Positions 52,312-61,321 of a stretch of DNA of 64,000 bases are shown in pieces (position 1 is the stretch's first letter; each line of letters begins with the position of its first letter). This DNA comes from Clostridioides difficile_D (GTDB lineage: Bacteria > Bacillota > Clostridia > Peptostreptococcales > Peptostreptococcaceae). The notes under the pieces were generated by a model that saw nothing but the letters and a program-made list of their open reading frames with translations, was not told the origin of the DNA and searched no databases. The stretch lies in contig OX244046.1 in NCBI GenBank assembly GCA_945861085.1, positions 744,001 to 808,000 on the forward strand, given 5' to 3'. Made by a program: the position numbers and the translations under genes.

Positions 52312-52518
52312 TTAGAGCGTACTATTTTTTTCTAGATAATCTAAAAAATCTTTTTCTTTAGTGTCAGTTAAAAAACATAATTCTTTTACTATATTATTTC
52401 TAAGTTCGATAAAATCACTAATTTGAGTATTTTCATTAGTGTATTCAAGAGACTTTATAATAAGTAGTAAATCTCTTTTTGACAAAGAGTTGATAGATAC
52501 TTTTTCAATTAATTCCAT
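52312..52518 (-). CDS. Small protein of unknown function (68 aa)
   Basis: A 68-residue acidic helical protein (ELIEKVSINSLSKRDLLLII, then FIELRNNIVKELCFL). AAAGGAAGTTTTTT precedes the ATG and looks like a genuine ribosome binding site. Its size and SxxDLLxxI pattern faintly recall Spo0E-like regulators, but the required SQELD motif is absent, so I do not assign it there. It converges with the unknown 307-residue gene. Confidence 0.6.
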   Translation of the reverse strand: MELIEKVSINSLSKRDLLLIIKSLEYTNENTQISDFIELRNNIVKELCFLTDTKEKDFLDYLEKNSTL

Positions 52519-52653
52519 AAAAAACTTCCTTTCCTCACATTACTTGAAATTAATAAATTAATTATATAGATATTATTTAAACTTTACATATACTATTTTA
52601 ACCTATAAGGGGTACAAAAAGACAGTATAATATTAAAAAGAGGTGAGAAATAT

Positions 52654-54408
52654 TTGAAAATTTTATTAACAACATTGAATTCTAAGTTTATTCATACAAA
52701 TTTAGCTATAAGATATCTAAAAGAATTTGTAAGAGATTTGATAGAAGTTGATATGAAAGAATATACTATAAATAACGATTTGGACTATATCTTGAAGGAT
52801 ATATATAAAAACGAATATGATATAATATTATTCTCAACATATATCTGGAATGTGGGAGATATAGTTAAGCTTTGTGATAATCTAAAAAAAATTAGACCTA
52901 ATACTAAAATAGCTTTGGGCGGACCAGAAGTGAGTTATGATAGTTATGATGCAATGAAAAAGTATGATTTTGTGGATTATATACTTTATGGAGAAGGAGA
53001 ATTAATTTTTAGAGACTTAGTACTCCATTTGCAAGGAAAGATGGAAATAAATGATGTAAATGGACTTGTATATAGACAAGGTAGTGAGATAATAGTAAAT
53101 AAGCCTATGGAATTACTTCAAAATTTGGACGAGATTCCTAGCCCTTATGAAAATTTGAATCCAAAAGAATATGAAAATAGAATAGTATACTATGAATCAT
53201 CAAGAGGTTGTCCTTTTAACTGTCAGTACTGTTTATCATCTACTATTCCAGGACTAAGATATTTTAGTTTAGATAGGATAAAAAGGGATTTAAAGGCTTT
53301 AATAGATGCAAGAGTATCACAGATAAAATTTATTGATAGGACATTTAATGCAAATAGAAAAGTGGCTATGGAAATTATGGATTTTCTTATGAAAAACGAT
53401 AATGGCTATACAACTTATCATTTTGAAGTTACAGCGTATTTGATAGATGATAAGATGCTTGAATTTTTAGCTGATTGTAAAGAAGGTCTTTTTCAATTTG
53501 AAATAGGTGTGCAGTCAACAAATGAAAAAACACTTGATGCAGTAGGAAGAAGGGATGATTTTAAAAAGTTGTCTCATGTTGTACAGACTGTGGCATCTTA
53601 TAGAAATATACATCAGCACTTAGATTTAATCGCAGGACTACCTTATGAAGATTATAAGAGCTTTGAGAATTCTTTTAATGATGTATTTAATCTAGGTATA
53701 GAGCACTTACAATTAGGCTTTTTAAAGATGATTAAAGGTACAGGTATGAGAAAAGTTGCAGATGAGCATGGTTTTAAATATAAAGATTATGCTCCATATG
53801 AATTTTTATACAATAATTATATAAGTTATGAAGAAACACTGAAGTTAAAGGATATAGAAGATATACTTGAGAGATACTATAATTCTAAAAATTTTGTGCT
53901 GTCTATGAGATATATTATAGGCAGATTTTATAAGCAAAGCCCTTTTAAATTCTTTGAAATTTTTGCCAAGTATTTTGATGAAAATGGTTATTTTGATTTG
54001 GCACAAGGGAAGAATCAATTATATAAAATATTGATGGATTTTTATAATGAAGAAATAAATATTGATAATGATGTATTCAATGATATATTAAAGTATGACT
54101 ATATATCACTGGGCAAAACATCAAATATTCCACAGTTTTTTAATAAACTAGATGTGGATGATTTTAAGAATAGATGCCATGTATTTTTACAGGATAATGA
54201 TAACTTATCAACATATTTACCTAATTTTGTTGATAAACCGGCTAAACATATAATAAAATATGTTCATTTTGAGCCATTTAAATTTAATGTTGTTGATTTA
54301 AAAAATGATATAAATACAGAAATAAGAGAAGAAGAAAATGTAGTATTATTTGAGTATGATGATAAAAAAATATTTGAGAAATCTAAAACTCATAAAGTAA
54401 AGATTTAA
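52654..54408 (+). CDS. B12-binding-domain radical SAM protein (DUF4080 type)
   Basis: A 584-residue protein. Residues 1-135 resemble a cobalamin-binding Rossmann domain, with NSKFIHTNLAIRYLKEF and ALGGPEVSYDS. The radical SAM motif is SRGCPFNCQYCLSS (about 185-198, CxxxCxxC), with the TIM barrel to about 400. A C-terminal DUF4080-like domain completes it. The lower-axial His motif DxHxxG is not clear in the B12 domain, so cobalamin may be bound base-off or not at all. TTG 52654 follows AAGAGGTGAGAAATAT. It forms an operon with the TPR gene 17 bases downstream. Substrate unknown. Confidence 0.85.
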   Translation: MKILLTTLNSKFIHTNLAIRYLKEFVRDLIEVDMKEYTINNDLDYILKDIYKNEYDIILFSTYIWNVGDIVKLCDNLKKIRPNTKIALGGPEVSYDSYDAMKKYDFVDYILYGEGELIFRDLVLHLQGKMEINDVNGLVYRQGSEIIVNKPMELLQNLDEIPSPYENLNPKEYENRIVYYESSRGCPFNCQYCLSSTIPGLRYFSLDRIKRDLKALIDARVSQIKFIDRTFNANRKVAMEIMDFLMKNDNGYTTYHFEVTAYLIDDKMLEFLADCKEGLFQFEIGVQSTNEKTLDAVGRRDDFKKLSHVVQTVASYRNIHQHLDLIAGLPYEDYKSFENSFNDVFNLGIEHLQLGFLKMIKGTGMRKVADEHGFKYKDYAPYEFLYNNYISYEETLKLKDIEDILERYYNSKNFVLSMRYIIGRFYKQSPFKFFEIFAKYFDENGYFDLAQGKNQLYKILMDFYNEEINIDNDVFNDILKYDYISLGKTSNIPQFFNKLDVDDFKNRCHVFLQDNDNLSTYLPNFVDKPAKHIIKYVHFEPFKFNVVDLKNDINTEIREEENVVLFEYDDKKIFEKSKTHKVKI

Positions 54409-54425
54409 GTATTTAGGAGGATAAA

Positions 54426-55568
54426 ATGGATTTTAAAATAGAAAAATATTTGCTAAAAAAAGCAGATGAATTAGCTTTTATAACGATAAAACATGGTGGA
54501 GAGTTTAAATTAAAGAGCTATGAAGTACCAAAAGGTGGATTAGATGTACCTATAAAAAATGAGGTACTGGTAAAAGGAATAAAAGAAAAAACTGCTCAAG
54601 ATAAGTTAAATTCAATGTCTATAGCAGATGCAATGATATATATAATTGGGATAGATAGTAAATTTAAAAACAATGCAGAGTATGAGAAGTTTTTAAATGC
54701 TTTAGCTAAAGATATTGATTTAGATTTGAAAGCATATATGGGGTATATGTCGAGAAAATACTTTGAAATTGGTGAACATACAGATTCTTTAATATATATA
54801 AAAGCATTTATAACAATGTATCCAGAGGATTTAGATGCAATGTATAATTATGCGATTGTTTGTCAAGAGATAGCAAAGCAGTATCAAAAAGATATGGATG
54901 ATAAGGCAATGAATGCATTCTTACTTGAAGCAATGGCTAAGCTTGAAAAAATAATTGATGTTGATGAGAATTTTGCATTAGGTTATTATCACTTAGGTTA
55001 CCATTATTATAATCAAGGTCAATATCTAAAGACTAAGTTGACTTGGGAAGAGGCATTAAGACTAGGGCTAGATGCTGATTTGGTGGCTGAAATACAAGAT
55101 AATTTAGGCAAGATGGACTTTAAAGTTCAATATGAAGAAGGATATACACTTGTATTCCAAGGTAAGTTTAAAGAAGGATTAGAGAAATTACTGCCATTAG
55201 AAGAAGAACATATGGATTGGTGGAACTTGTTGTTCATGATAGCACTTGGATATAAGGGTATGGGTGAAATAGAACAGGCTAAGATGTATCTTGAGAAGAT
55301 ATTGATAATAAAGCCTAATCAAGTAGATTCTATAGTGGAATTGGGGCTTTGTGAAGCTTATAAGAATAATCTAGATAAAGCAATAGAGTATTTTGAACAA
55401 GCGGCTAAGATAAAGGAAGACCCAGAAATACTTTGTAATTTAGGAATGGCTTATTTAAATAATGGTGATATTGATGACGCAACTTACTATATAGAAAGAG
55501 CTTATGAATTGAATCCACAAGATGAAATTACGATTGCTTGTTTAAGAGAGCTTGGAATAAATAAGTAA
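54426..55568 (+). CDS. Tetratricopeptide-repeat protein
   Basis: A 380-residue protein without signal peptide or membrane helix. After a distinct N-terminal domain (about 1-110), six or so TPR-like units follow, for example MYNYAIVCQEIAKQYQKD, FALGYYHLGYHYYNQGQYLK, and near the C-terminus PEILCNLGMAYLNNGDIDDA. TPR arrays mediate protein contacts. AGGAGGATAAA precedes the ATG, 17 bases after the radical SAM gene, so the two proteins probably work together. Confidence 0.85.
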   Translation: MDFKIEKYLLKKADELAFITIKHGGEFKLKSYEVPKGGLDVPIKNEVLVKGIKEKTAQDKLNSMSIADAMIYIIGIDSKFKNNAEYEKFLNALAKDIDLDLKAYMGYMSRKYFEIGEHTDSLIYIKAFITMYPEDLDAMYNYAIVCQEIAKQYQKDMDDKAMNAFLLEAMAKLEKIIDVDENFALGYYHLGYHYYNQGQYLKTKLTWEEALRLGLDADLVAEIQDNLGKMDFKVQYEEGYTLVFQGKFKEGLEKLLPLEEEHMDWWNLLFMIALGYKGMGEIEQAKMYLEKILIIKPNQVDSIVELGLCEAYKNNLDKAIEYFEQAAKIKEDPEILCNLGMAYLNNGDIDDATYYIERAYELNPQDEITIACLRELGINK

Positions 55569-55603
55569 GTATACTGTTAAATTGTATTTCATTTATTGGT
55601 TAA

Positions 55604-55724
55604 GTGGGGCTGTCTCAAAATAGAGATAAGCCTCTTTTTTATTGATTAAATGATGAAAATATATTTGATTTCATACAAAAAGAGTTCCTTATGAACTAAA
55701 AAGTTCATTTTGAGACACCCACAC
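55604..55724. repeat. MITE-like repeat, copy B
   Basis: About 121 bases with 18-base imperfect terminal inverted repeats: GTGGGGCTGTCTCAAAAT at the left and ATTTTGAGACACCCACAC at the right. The interior has AGAGATAAGCC with a T tract, ATATATTTGATTTCATACAA and the hairpin GAACTAAAAAGTTC, in the same order as copy A at 40671-40790. It lies between convergent genes and may also end their transcripts. Confidence 0.8.
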
Positions 55725-55740
55725 TTTTTATTCTTATTAT

Positions 55741-56664
55741 TTATTTTTCTTCAGGTGTATCCAACTTAGATGTATCCAACATGATAGAAGAAAAATCTTT
55801 TTGTATTTGAAGTAAAAATTTTTCTGCTGCTTTTGAGAATATTTGATGTTTTTTCCATATAATATTTAACTTAGCTTCTAAAGAAGGAGATAGAGGTCTA
55901 AAACAAAGATTACTGTTTTCTGTAGTATTAACGAGTCTATCTAAACATAAAGCATAGCCCAGCCCCTCTTCCACCAAAAGAGAAGCATTATAAACTAAAT
56001 TGTATGTTGCAACAATATTTAGCTTTTCAGTACTGTATTCAAGCCATTTAGAAATTGCCTTATCAACTAGTGTCTGCCTTGAAATAATAAGTGGTATATT
56101 ACATAAATCTTTTGGATTTATCGTGCTTTGTGAGGCGAGGATACTATCTTTACGCATTAGTAAACCCCACACATCAGTAGCAGGAATTTGTGCATAATCA
56201 TACTTTTGTATATTTGCAGGTTCAATCAAAATACCAAAATCAAGAAGCCCCTTGTCTAATTTTTCAGTTACATCATCAGCATTTCCACTAAAAAGATGGT
56301 ATCTTACATTGGGGTATTTTTGATGAAAATGATGTGCAGTTCTAGCTATAAGTCGCATAGCTTCAGTTTCACCACCTCCTATATATATATCACCACTAAC
56401 AATCTCATTTGGATTGTCGAATTCTAACTCTACTTTATCAACTAATGATATAATTTCCTCTGCTCTTTTATGTAAAAGTCTACCTTCATTTGTTAAAGTA
56501 ATTTTTCTATTTCCTCGAACTAATAATTTGACTCCCAACTCTTCTTCAAGTTCTATAATCTGTCTAGAAAGCGTTGGTTGTGTTATATGCAAAAATGTCG
56601 CTGCACCAGATATACTTTCTTCTCTTGCAATTGCCAAAAAATATCTTAATACTCTTAGCTCCAT
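55741..56664 (-). CDS. LysR-family transcriptional regulator
   Basis: A 307-residue regulator. The N-terminal HTH (residues 1-60) reads ELRVLRYFLAIAREESISGA and HITQPTLSRQIIELEEELGV. The remaining residues form the LysR substrate-binding domain (VSGDIYIGGGETEAMRLIA). GGAGGGCTAACT precedes the ATG. It is divergent from an acetyltransferase gene across a 224-base gap, which suggests that it controls that gene. The effector is unknown. Confidence 0.9.
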   Translation of the reverse strand: MELRVLRYFLAIAREESISGAATFLHITQPTLSRQIIELEEELGVKLLVRGNRKITLTNEGRLLHKRAEEIISLVDKVELEFDNPNEIVSGDIYIGGGETEAMRLIARTAHHFHQKYPNVRYHLFSGNADDVTEKLDKGLLDFGILIEPANIQKYDYAQIPATDVWGLLMRKDSILASQSTINPKDLCNIPLIISRQTLVDKAISKWLEYSTEKLNIVATYNLVYNASLLVEEGLGYALCLDRLVNTTENSNLCFRPLSPSLEAKLNIIWKKHQIFSKAAEKFLLQIQKDFSSIMLDTSKLDTPEEK

Positions 56665-56888
56665 AGTTAGCCCTCCTTTACTAGCCTATTTACTATATAA
56701 TTATATCAATTTTTATGCTTTTTAAGTATATTTAAGTATTTAATATAGGTATTTGATATATATAGAGTAGTATATTACACTAAAAGAAGCAATGATATTG
56801 CCTATGAAATAAATTAAATTAATTTTTATTAAAAATATTGTTTAGAATGTACAAATAAATTAAAGCGTATATTGAAAGGATGTATAAA

Positions 56889-57467
56889 ATGAATATCAAT
56901 GAATTTTTAACACATGTCAATCAAGGAAAACCTGTTTCTAGTGAATCAGAAATACATGAATTTATGGTTAAGTTGAGTAATGAAGCAAGGAAAATTACAA
57001 GTAAGTTAAATTCTTCTTATCATGAGCCAGAAGAAATCCGTAGTTTGTTTTCTGAGTTAATTGGAAAGAAAGTAGATGAATCATTTTTTATGTTTCCACC
57101 ATTTTATACAGATTGTGGAAAAAATATCACTATAGGAAAAAATGTTTTTATAAATAGTAGTTGCCATTTTCAAGACCAAGGTGGTATTGAGATTGGAGAT
57201 AACACGCAAATTGGGCATAATGTGGTATTGGCTACACTTAATCATGGTATTATGCCAGAAAAACGTAGTACAACTTATCCTTCTCCAATCATAATAGGAA
57301 AAAATGTATGGATTGGTGCTAATGTAACTGTTGTTCCAGGAGTTACTATTGGGGATAATGCAATTATTGCTGCTGGAGCAGTTGTAACCAAAAATGTTTC
57401 AGAAAACACCATTGTAGGTGGTGTCCCTGCAAAGATTTTAAGAGTTATTGATGAAATCCCAGAATAA
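56889..57467 (+). CDS. Hexapeptide-repeat O-acetyltransferase (maltose/galactoside type)
   Basis: A 192-residue left-handed beta-helix acetyltransferase using acetyl-CoA. The N-terminal helical domain (about 1-65) is followed by hexapeptide repeats (ITIGKNVFINSSCHF, IEIGDNTQIGHNVVL, IIIGKNVWIGANVTV). The catalytic His is in ATLNHGI and the terminus reads IVGGVPAKILRVI. I use ATG 56889, spaced nine bases from GAAAGG; an ATG at 56880 abuts the SD. The acceptor sugar is unknown. Probably regulated by the divergent LysR protein. Confidence 0.88.
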   Translation: MNINEFLTHVNQGKPVSSESEIHEFMVKLSNEARKITSKLNSSYHEPEEIRSLFSELIGKKVDESFFMFPPFYTDCGKNITIGKNVFINSSCHFQDQGGIEIGDNTQIGHNVVLATLNHGIMPEKRSTTYPSPIIIGKNVWIGANVTVVPGVTIGDNAIIAAGAVVTKNVSENTIVGGVPAKILRVIDEIPE

Positions 57468-57582
57468 AATATTAAACTATCTTTTAGTTATATAAATTCT
57501 TTATCACATAAAAAATAAATTGAGAAAAGGTATATTAAATATGGTATTATTTAGTTAAATATATATAAGGGAGGGGTTACTT

Positions 57583-58494
57583 TTGATAAAAAAATTAGAT
57601 GATATTTTAGACCAACTTAAGGGAGGGGAGAAAATAGTACTTTCTGTAGCAGCAGCTCATGACAAAGAAGTTTTAATGGCAATAAAGGATGCTGTAGAAA
57701 GAAATATAATTATTCCTATACTAGTTGGAAATGAAGCAAAAATAAGAGAAATATCAAAAGAAATAGGATTTGATTTAAGTGGTATCAAAATAGTGGATAA
57801 GGATGATATCAAAGAGTGTGCAGAAATAGCAGTTAAATTAGTATCAAGTAAAGAAGCTGATTTTGTAATGAAAGGATTACTGGATACATCTGTCATACTA
57901 AAAGAAGTACTAAATAAAGAGTACGGTCTTAGAACTGATAGTTTATTAAGTCATGTCATGGTTTATGAGTTAGAAAAATACCATAAATTACTTATAACTA
58001 CAGATGGAGGTATGAATATAGCTCCTGATTATGAGCAAAAGGCAAAAATATTAAAAAATTCTATAAAAGCTGCAAAAGCTTTAGGTATGGAAACTGTAAA
58101 AGTTGCATGCTTAGCAGCTAAAGAAAAAGTAAATCCTAAGATGCAGGCAACTGTAGATGCAGATATGTTAGCAAAAGCTTGCAAAGAAGGTGAATTTGGT
58201 GACAATGTAATTGTGGAAGGACCTTTAGCTTTTGATTTGGCTGTTTCAAAAGAAGCTAGTGAAATAAAAGGATTTAAGAGTGAAGTATCTGGAGATGTAG
58301 ATATTATATTGGTTCCAACAATAGAGGTTGGGAATGGAATAGGGAAAGCCTTTACATACATGGCAGACTCTAAATCAGCAGGTATAATTATGGGTGCAAA
58401 AGCTCCTATAGTTTTAGTGTCAAGAGCTGATTCACATGAATCTAAATTATATTCTATTGCATATGGAGCTATTGTAGCTAAGAGCATGAAATAG
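57583..58494 (+). CDS. ptb: Phosphate butyryltransferase
   Basis: A 303-residue phosphotransacylase that interconverts butyryl-CoA and butyryl phosphate, linking fermentation to ATP. It has the family features LSVAAAHDKEVLMAIKDAVE, ILVGNEAKIREI, ADFVMKGLLDTSVILKEVL and IIMGAKAPIVLVSRADSHES. It could act on other short acyl groups. The start is TTG 57583 after GGGAGGGGTTACTT. No butyrate kinase gene adjoins it in the window, which is unusual since ptb-buk is the common pair. Confidence 0.88.
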   Translation: MIKKLDDILDQLKGGEKIVLSVAAAHDKEVLMAIKDAVERNIIIPILVGNEAKIREISKEIGFDLSGIKIVDKDDIKECAEIAVKLVSSKEADFVMKGLLDTSVILKEVLNKEYGLRTDSLLSHVMVYELEKYHKLLITTDGGMNIAPDYEQKAKILKNSIKAAKALGMETVKVACLAAKEKVNPKMQATVDADMLAKACKEGEFGDNVIVEGPLAFDLAVSKEASEIKGFKSEVSGDVDIILVPTIEVGNGIGKAFTYMADSKSAGIIMGAKAPIVLVSRADSHESKLYSIAYGAIVAKSMK

Positions 58495-59100
58495 AATAAA
58501 TAGTTTGAAATAAATGAATTAAAGTAGAAAAAATAGTCAAAATGTCTAAATTAATATAATATTAAAAAAATTTTATATAAAAAAATAATTATAGCTTCAA
58601 ATGAATATATACAAATGTTCAATTTGAAGCTATAATTAATATTAAAGTAGGAAAAATAAAAAAATTCAAAAAAATTAGTCCAAAAAATGCTATTCTAAGA
58701 AGTTTTTACTAATTAAGTTTAGGGAGTAAAAATCTGTAATAAGTCCAAAAGTAGTGAAAAATAATAAATACACAAACAATCTGTAATAACATAAAAATGA
58801 CTAGAAAAATTTCAAATTTGATTTATAAAAATCAAAACATAATTTAATTAAACTAAAATATCAAAAAAGTAGGTTTAGATATTAACAAATAGCCAAAAAT
58901 GAGCAGTAAAATTAACTTAAATTAGGTATAAAAAATAAAATTTTTATGTATTATCTAATTTTGTTAAAAAAATATTTAAATTTAAAGCAAAGTACTGAAA
59001 ATTAGTATATAATCAACTTAGAAAGCATTTATTTTATTATTTTATGACATGAAGTCAGTCACCTGGGGGATTTTAAAAATCAAAAAAAGGGGATAGGAAT
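58495..59100. other. Long AT-rich gap upstream of cooS
   Basis: About 600 bases. A perfect 16-bp inverted repeat, AATTATAGCTTCAAAT (58587-58602) with ATTTGAAGCTATAATT (58622-58637), is followed by a T-rich run only on the minus strand. There is no minus-strand gene to terminate. The last 50 bases hold GACATGAAGTC and AAAAAGGGGATAGGAAT before the cooS ATG. No gene seen. Confidence 0.6.
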
Positions 59101-61020
59101 ATGGATGAAAAAATGTTAACAATTGATTTAAACAGCCAGAAGATGATAGCTAAAGCTAGAGAAGAAGGCGTAGAAACAATGTATGATAGAAAAGAAGGCT
59201 TTAAGGCACAATGTGGTTTTGGTCTTCAAGGTGTTTGCTGTAGAATATGTGGAATGGGACCATGTAGAATAAGTCCTAAGACTCCAAGAGGGTTATGTGG
59301 AGCAGATGAGCATACTATAGTAGGTAGAAACTTTGCAAGAATGGTTGCTGGTGGGACAGCTGCCCATTCAGACCATGCTAGAGATATAGCACATACATTA
59401 GCATTAGCTGATCCAAATGGAAACTATAAAATAAGAGACGAAGCTAAGTTAATTACTTTAGCTAAAGAATGGGATGTAGAGACAGAAGGTAGAGATATCT
59501 ATGATGTAGCACATGAAGTGGCAGAAATTGCATTAATGGAATTTGGAAAACCTTTTGGGACATTAAGATTTATAAAAAATGCACCAGAACCAAGACAAAA
59601 AATATGGAAAGAATATGCTATAGAGCCAAGAGCTATAGATAGAGAAATTGCAACAATAATGCACTCTACTCATATAGGATGTACTGGTGATATAGATAGT
59701 TTAATACACATGAGTCTTAGAACTTCTATGGCTGATGGTTGGGGTGGTTCTATGATAGGTACTCGTCTAAGCGATATCTTATTTGGAACTCCAGTGCCAA
59801 GAAGAACAGAGGCTAACTTAGCAGTATTAGAAGAAAATAAAGTTAACATAATATTACATGGACATGAACCAGCATTATCAGAAATGATAGTTTTAGCATC
59901 AGAAGAGCCAGATTTAGTAGCTTTAGCTAAAGAAGTTGGTGCTGATGGAATAAACTTAGCAGGTATGTGTTGTACAGGTAATGAGATTACAATGAGACAT
60001 GGTGTAAAAATAGCAGGAGACTTCCATCAACAAGAACTTGCAATAATAACTGGAGCAGTTGAAGCTGTAATAGTTGACGTTCAATGTATATTCCCTGCAT
60101 TAGCTAGAGTTGCAGATTGTTACCATACTAAATTTGTAACAACTTCTCCAAAAGCTAAGATAACAGGTTCAACTTATATTGAATTTAGAGAAGAACAAGC
60201 ACTTGATGATGCTAAAGCAATAGTTAAAGAAGCTATTTTAAACTTTAAAAATAGAGATAAATCAAAAGTACTTATACCTGAATTAAAATCAGGGGCAACA
60301 GTTGGGTATAGTGTAGAAGCAGTAGTAAATCAATTAGACAGAGTTGTAAACTCTCATATAGACCCAGCAGGAACAGTTAAGCCATTAACAGACTGTCTAA
60401 AAGCTGGAGTACTAAGAGGAGCAGCTGGTGTAGTTGGATGTAACAATGCTAAAGGAGTTTCAAATGAGGCTCATGTAACAATAATGAAAGAATTAATCAA
60501 AAACGACATAATAGTAGTTACTACAGGATGTGGTGCTTCAGCAGCAGCTAAGTTTGGTTTAATGGAAACTGATGCAGCTGAAAAATATGCAGGTAAAGGT
60601 CTTGCAACTGTCTGTAAATTAGTAGGAATCCCACCAGTACTACATATGGGTTCTTGTGTTGATATAAGTCGTATACTAGATTTAGTTGGAGCAGCAGCTA
60701 ATTACTTAGATATGGATATGTGTGACCTTCCAGTTGTAGGTATAGCTCCAGAATGGATGTCAGAAAAAGCAGTTGCTATAGGATGTTATGTTGTAGCTTC
60801 TGGTATAGATACTTATTTAGGAATAATGCCTCCAATAGCTGGTTCTTCAAGAGCAGTAGATATATTAACTAGCGAATTAAAAGATAAAGTTGGAGCAACA
60901 TTTACTGTAAATACAAATCCAAAAGAATTGGCAGCTACAATAATAGAAGATATAGAGAAGAAACGTGTTCACTTTGAAGCATTAGTTGAAGAAAAAATGG
61001 CAGAAAAAGCTGAAGCTTAA
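59101..61020 (+). CDS. cooS: Anaerobic carbon monoxide dehydrogenase catalytic subunit
   Basis: A 639-residue Ni-Fe-S CO dehydrogenase that interconverts CO and CO2. N-terminal cysteine clusters for the B and D FeS centres are seen (GVCCRICGMGPCRISP, then GLCGADE). The C-cluster ligands are spread through the hybrid-cluster fold: HSTHIGCTGDID, GMCCTGNE, DVQCIFPAL, GCNNAKG, TTGCGASAAAKFG and MGSCVDISR. Length is typical. AAAAAGGGGATAGGAAT precedes the ATG. It starts the Wood-Ljungdahl cluster, followed by cooC and fhs. Confidence 0.95.
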   Translation: MDEKMLTIDLNSQKMIAKAREEGVETMYDRKEGFKAQCGFGLQGVCCRICGMGPCRISPKTPRGLCGADEHTIVGRNFARMVAGGTAAHSDHARDIAHTLALADPNGNYKIRDEAKLITLAKEWDVETEGRDIYDVAHEVAEIALMEFGKPFGTLRFIKNAPEPRQKIWKEYAIEPRAIDREIATIMHSTHIGCTGDIDSLIHMSLRTSMADGWGGSMIGTRLSDILFGTPVPRRTEANLAVLEENKVNIILHGHEPALSEMIVLASEEPDLVALAKEVGADGINLAGMCCTGNEITMRHGVKIAGDFHQQELAIITGAVEAVIVDVQCIFPALARVADCYHTKFVTTSPKAKITGSTYIEFREEQALDDAKAIVKEAILNFKNRDKSKVLIPELKSGATVGYSVEAVVNQLDRVVNSHIDPAGTVKPLTDCLKAGVLRGAAGVVGCNNAKGVSNEAHVTIMKELIKNDIIVVTTGCGASAAAKFGLMETDAAEKYAGKGLATVCKLVGIPPVLHMGSCVDISRILDLVGAAANYLDMDMCDLPVVGIAPEWMSEKAVAIGCYVVASGIDTYLGIMPPIAGSSRAVDILTSELKDKVGATFTVNTNPKELAATIIEDIEKKRVHFEALVEEKMAEKAEA

Positions 61021-61321
61021 GAAATAGAGAAGTTATATAATAAACGTTTTTATAAGCAATTTTATGGTTGAATAAAGTCAAATATTAAAATAAAGAATAT
61101 CGAAATATAATAAATATACTGAATAAATAAAATATAAACAATATAATGAAGAATAATAAAACTATACATGCTGCTTTGAAAAGCTAGTAGGGTAAATCTA
61201 ATTGGTTCCTGTAAGGACTAGCTGTAGTTTATTTTTAGTATATAAAAATATAGTGTATAAAAAATACTTAACTATAAAATTAACTACTAAAAAGCAAATA
61301 GTAATAAAGGTGGTAGGGATT
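61021..61321. other. Gap between cooS and cooC with structured leader
   Basis: About 300 bases. The first 135 are AT-rich. A structure at 61158-61230 pairs AAACTA with TAGTTT and AGCTAGT with ACTAGCT, leaving two internal loops. TTTATTTTT follows, so it could be a terminator or a regulatory leader. No gene lies between it and the cooC start. Confidence 0.55.

Noticed and set aside
52312..52518. Spo0E-like phosphatase
   Set aside because: The size is right, but the SQELD signature is absent.
55604..55724. Reading the repeat as an ordinary terminator only
   Set aside because: A second copy with the same internal order and terminal inverted repeats exists 15 kb away, so a dispersed repeat explains it better.
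58029..58487. 152-codon minus-strand frame opposite ptb
   Set aside because: Antisense to ptb and low in charged residues as expected of a shadow frame.
59040..59100. Riboswitch or sigma-54 site before cooS
   Set aside because: GACATGAAGTC and the G-rich stretch nearby do not match any motif I can name; left unassigned.
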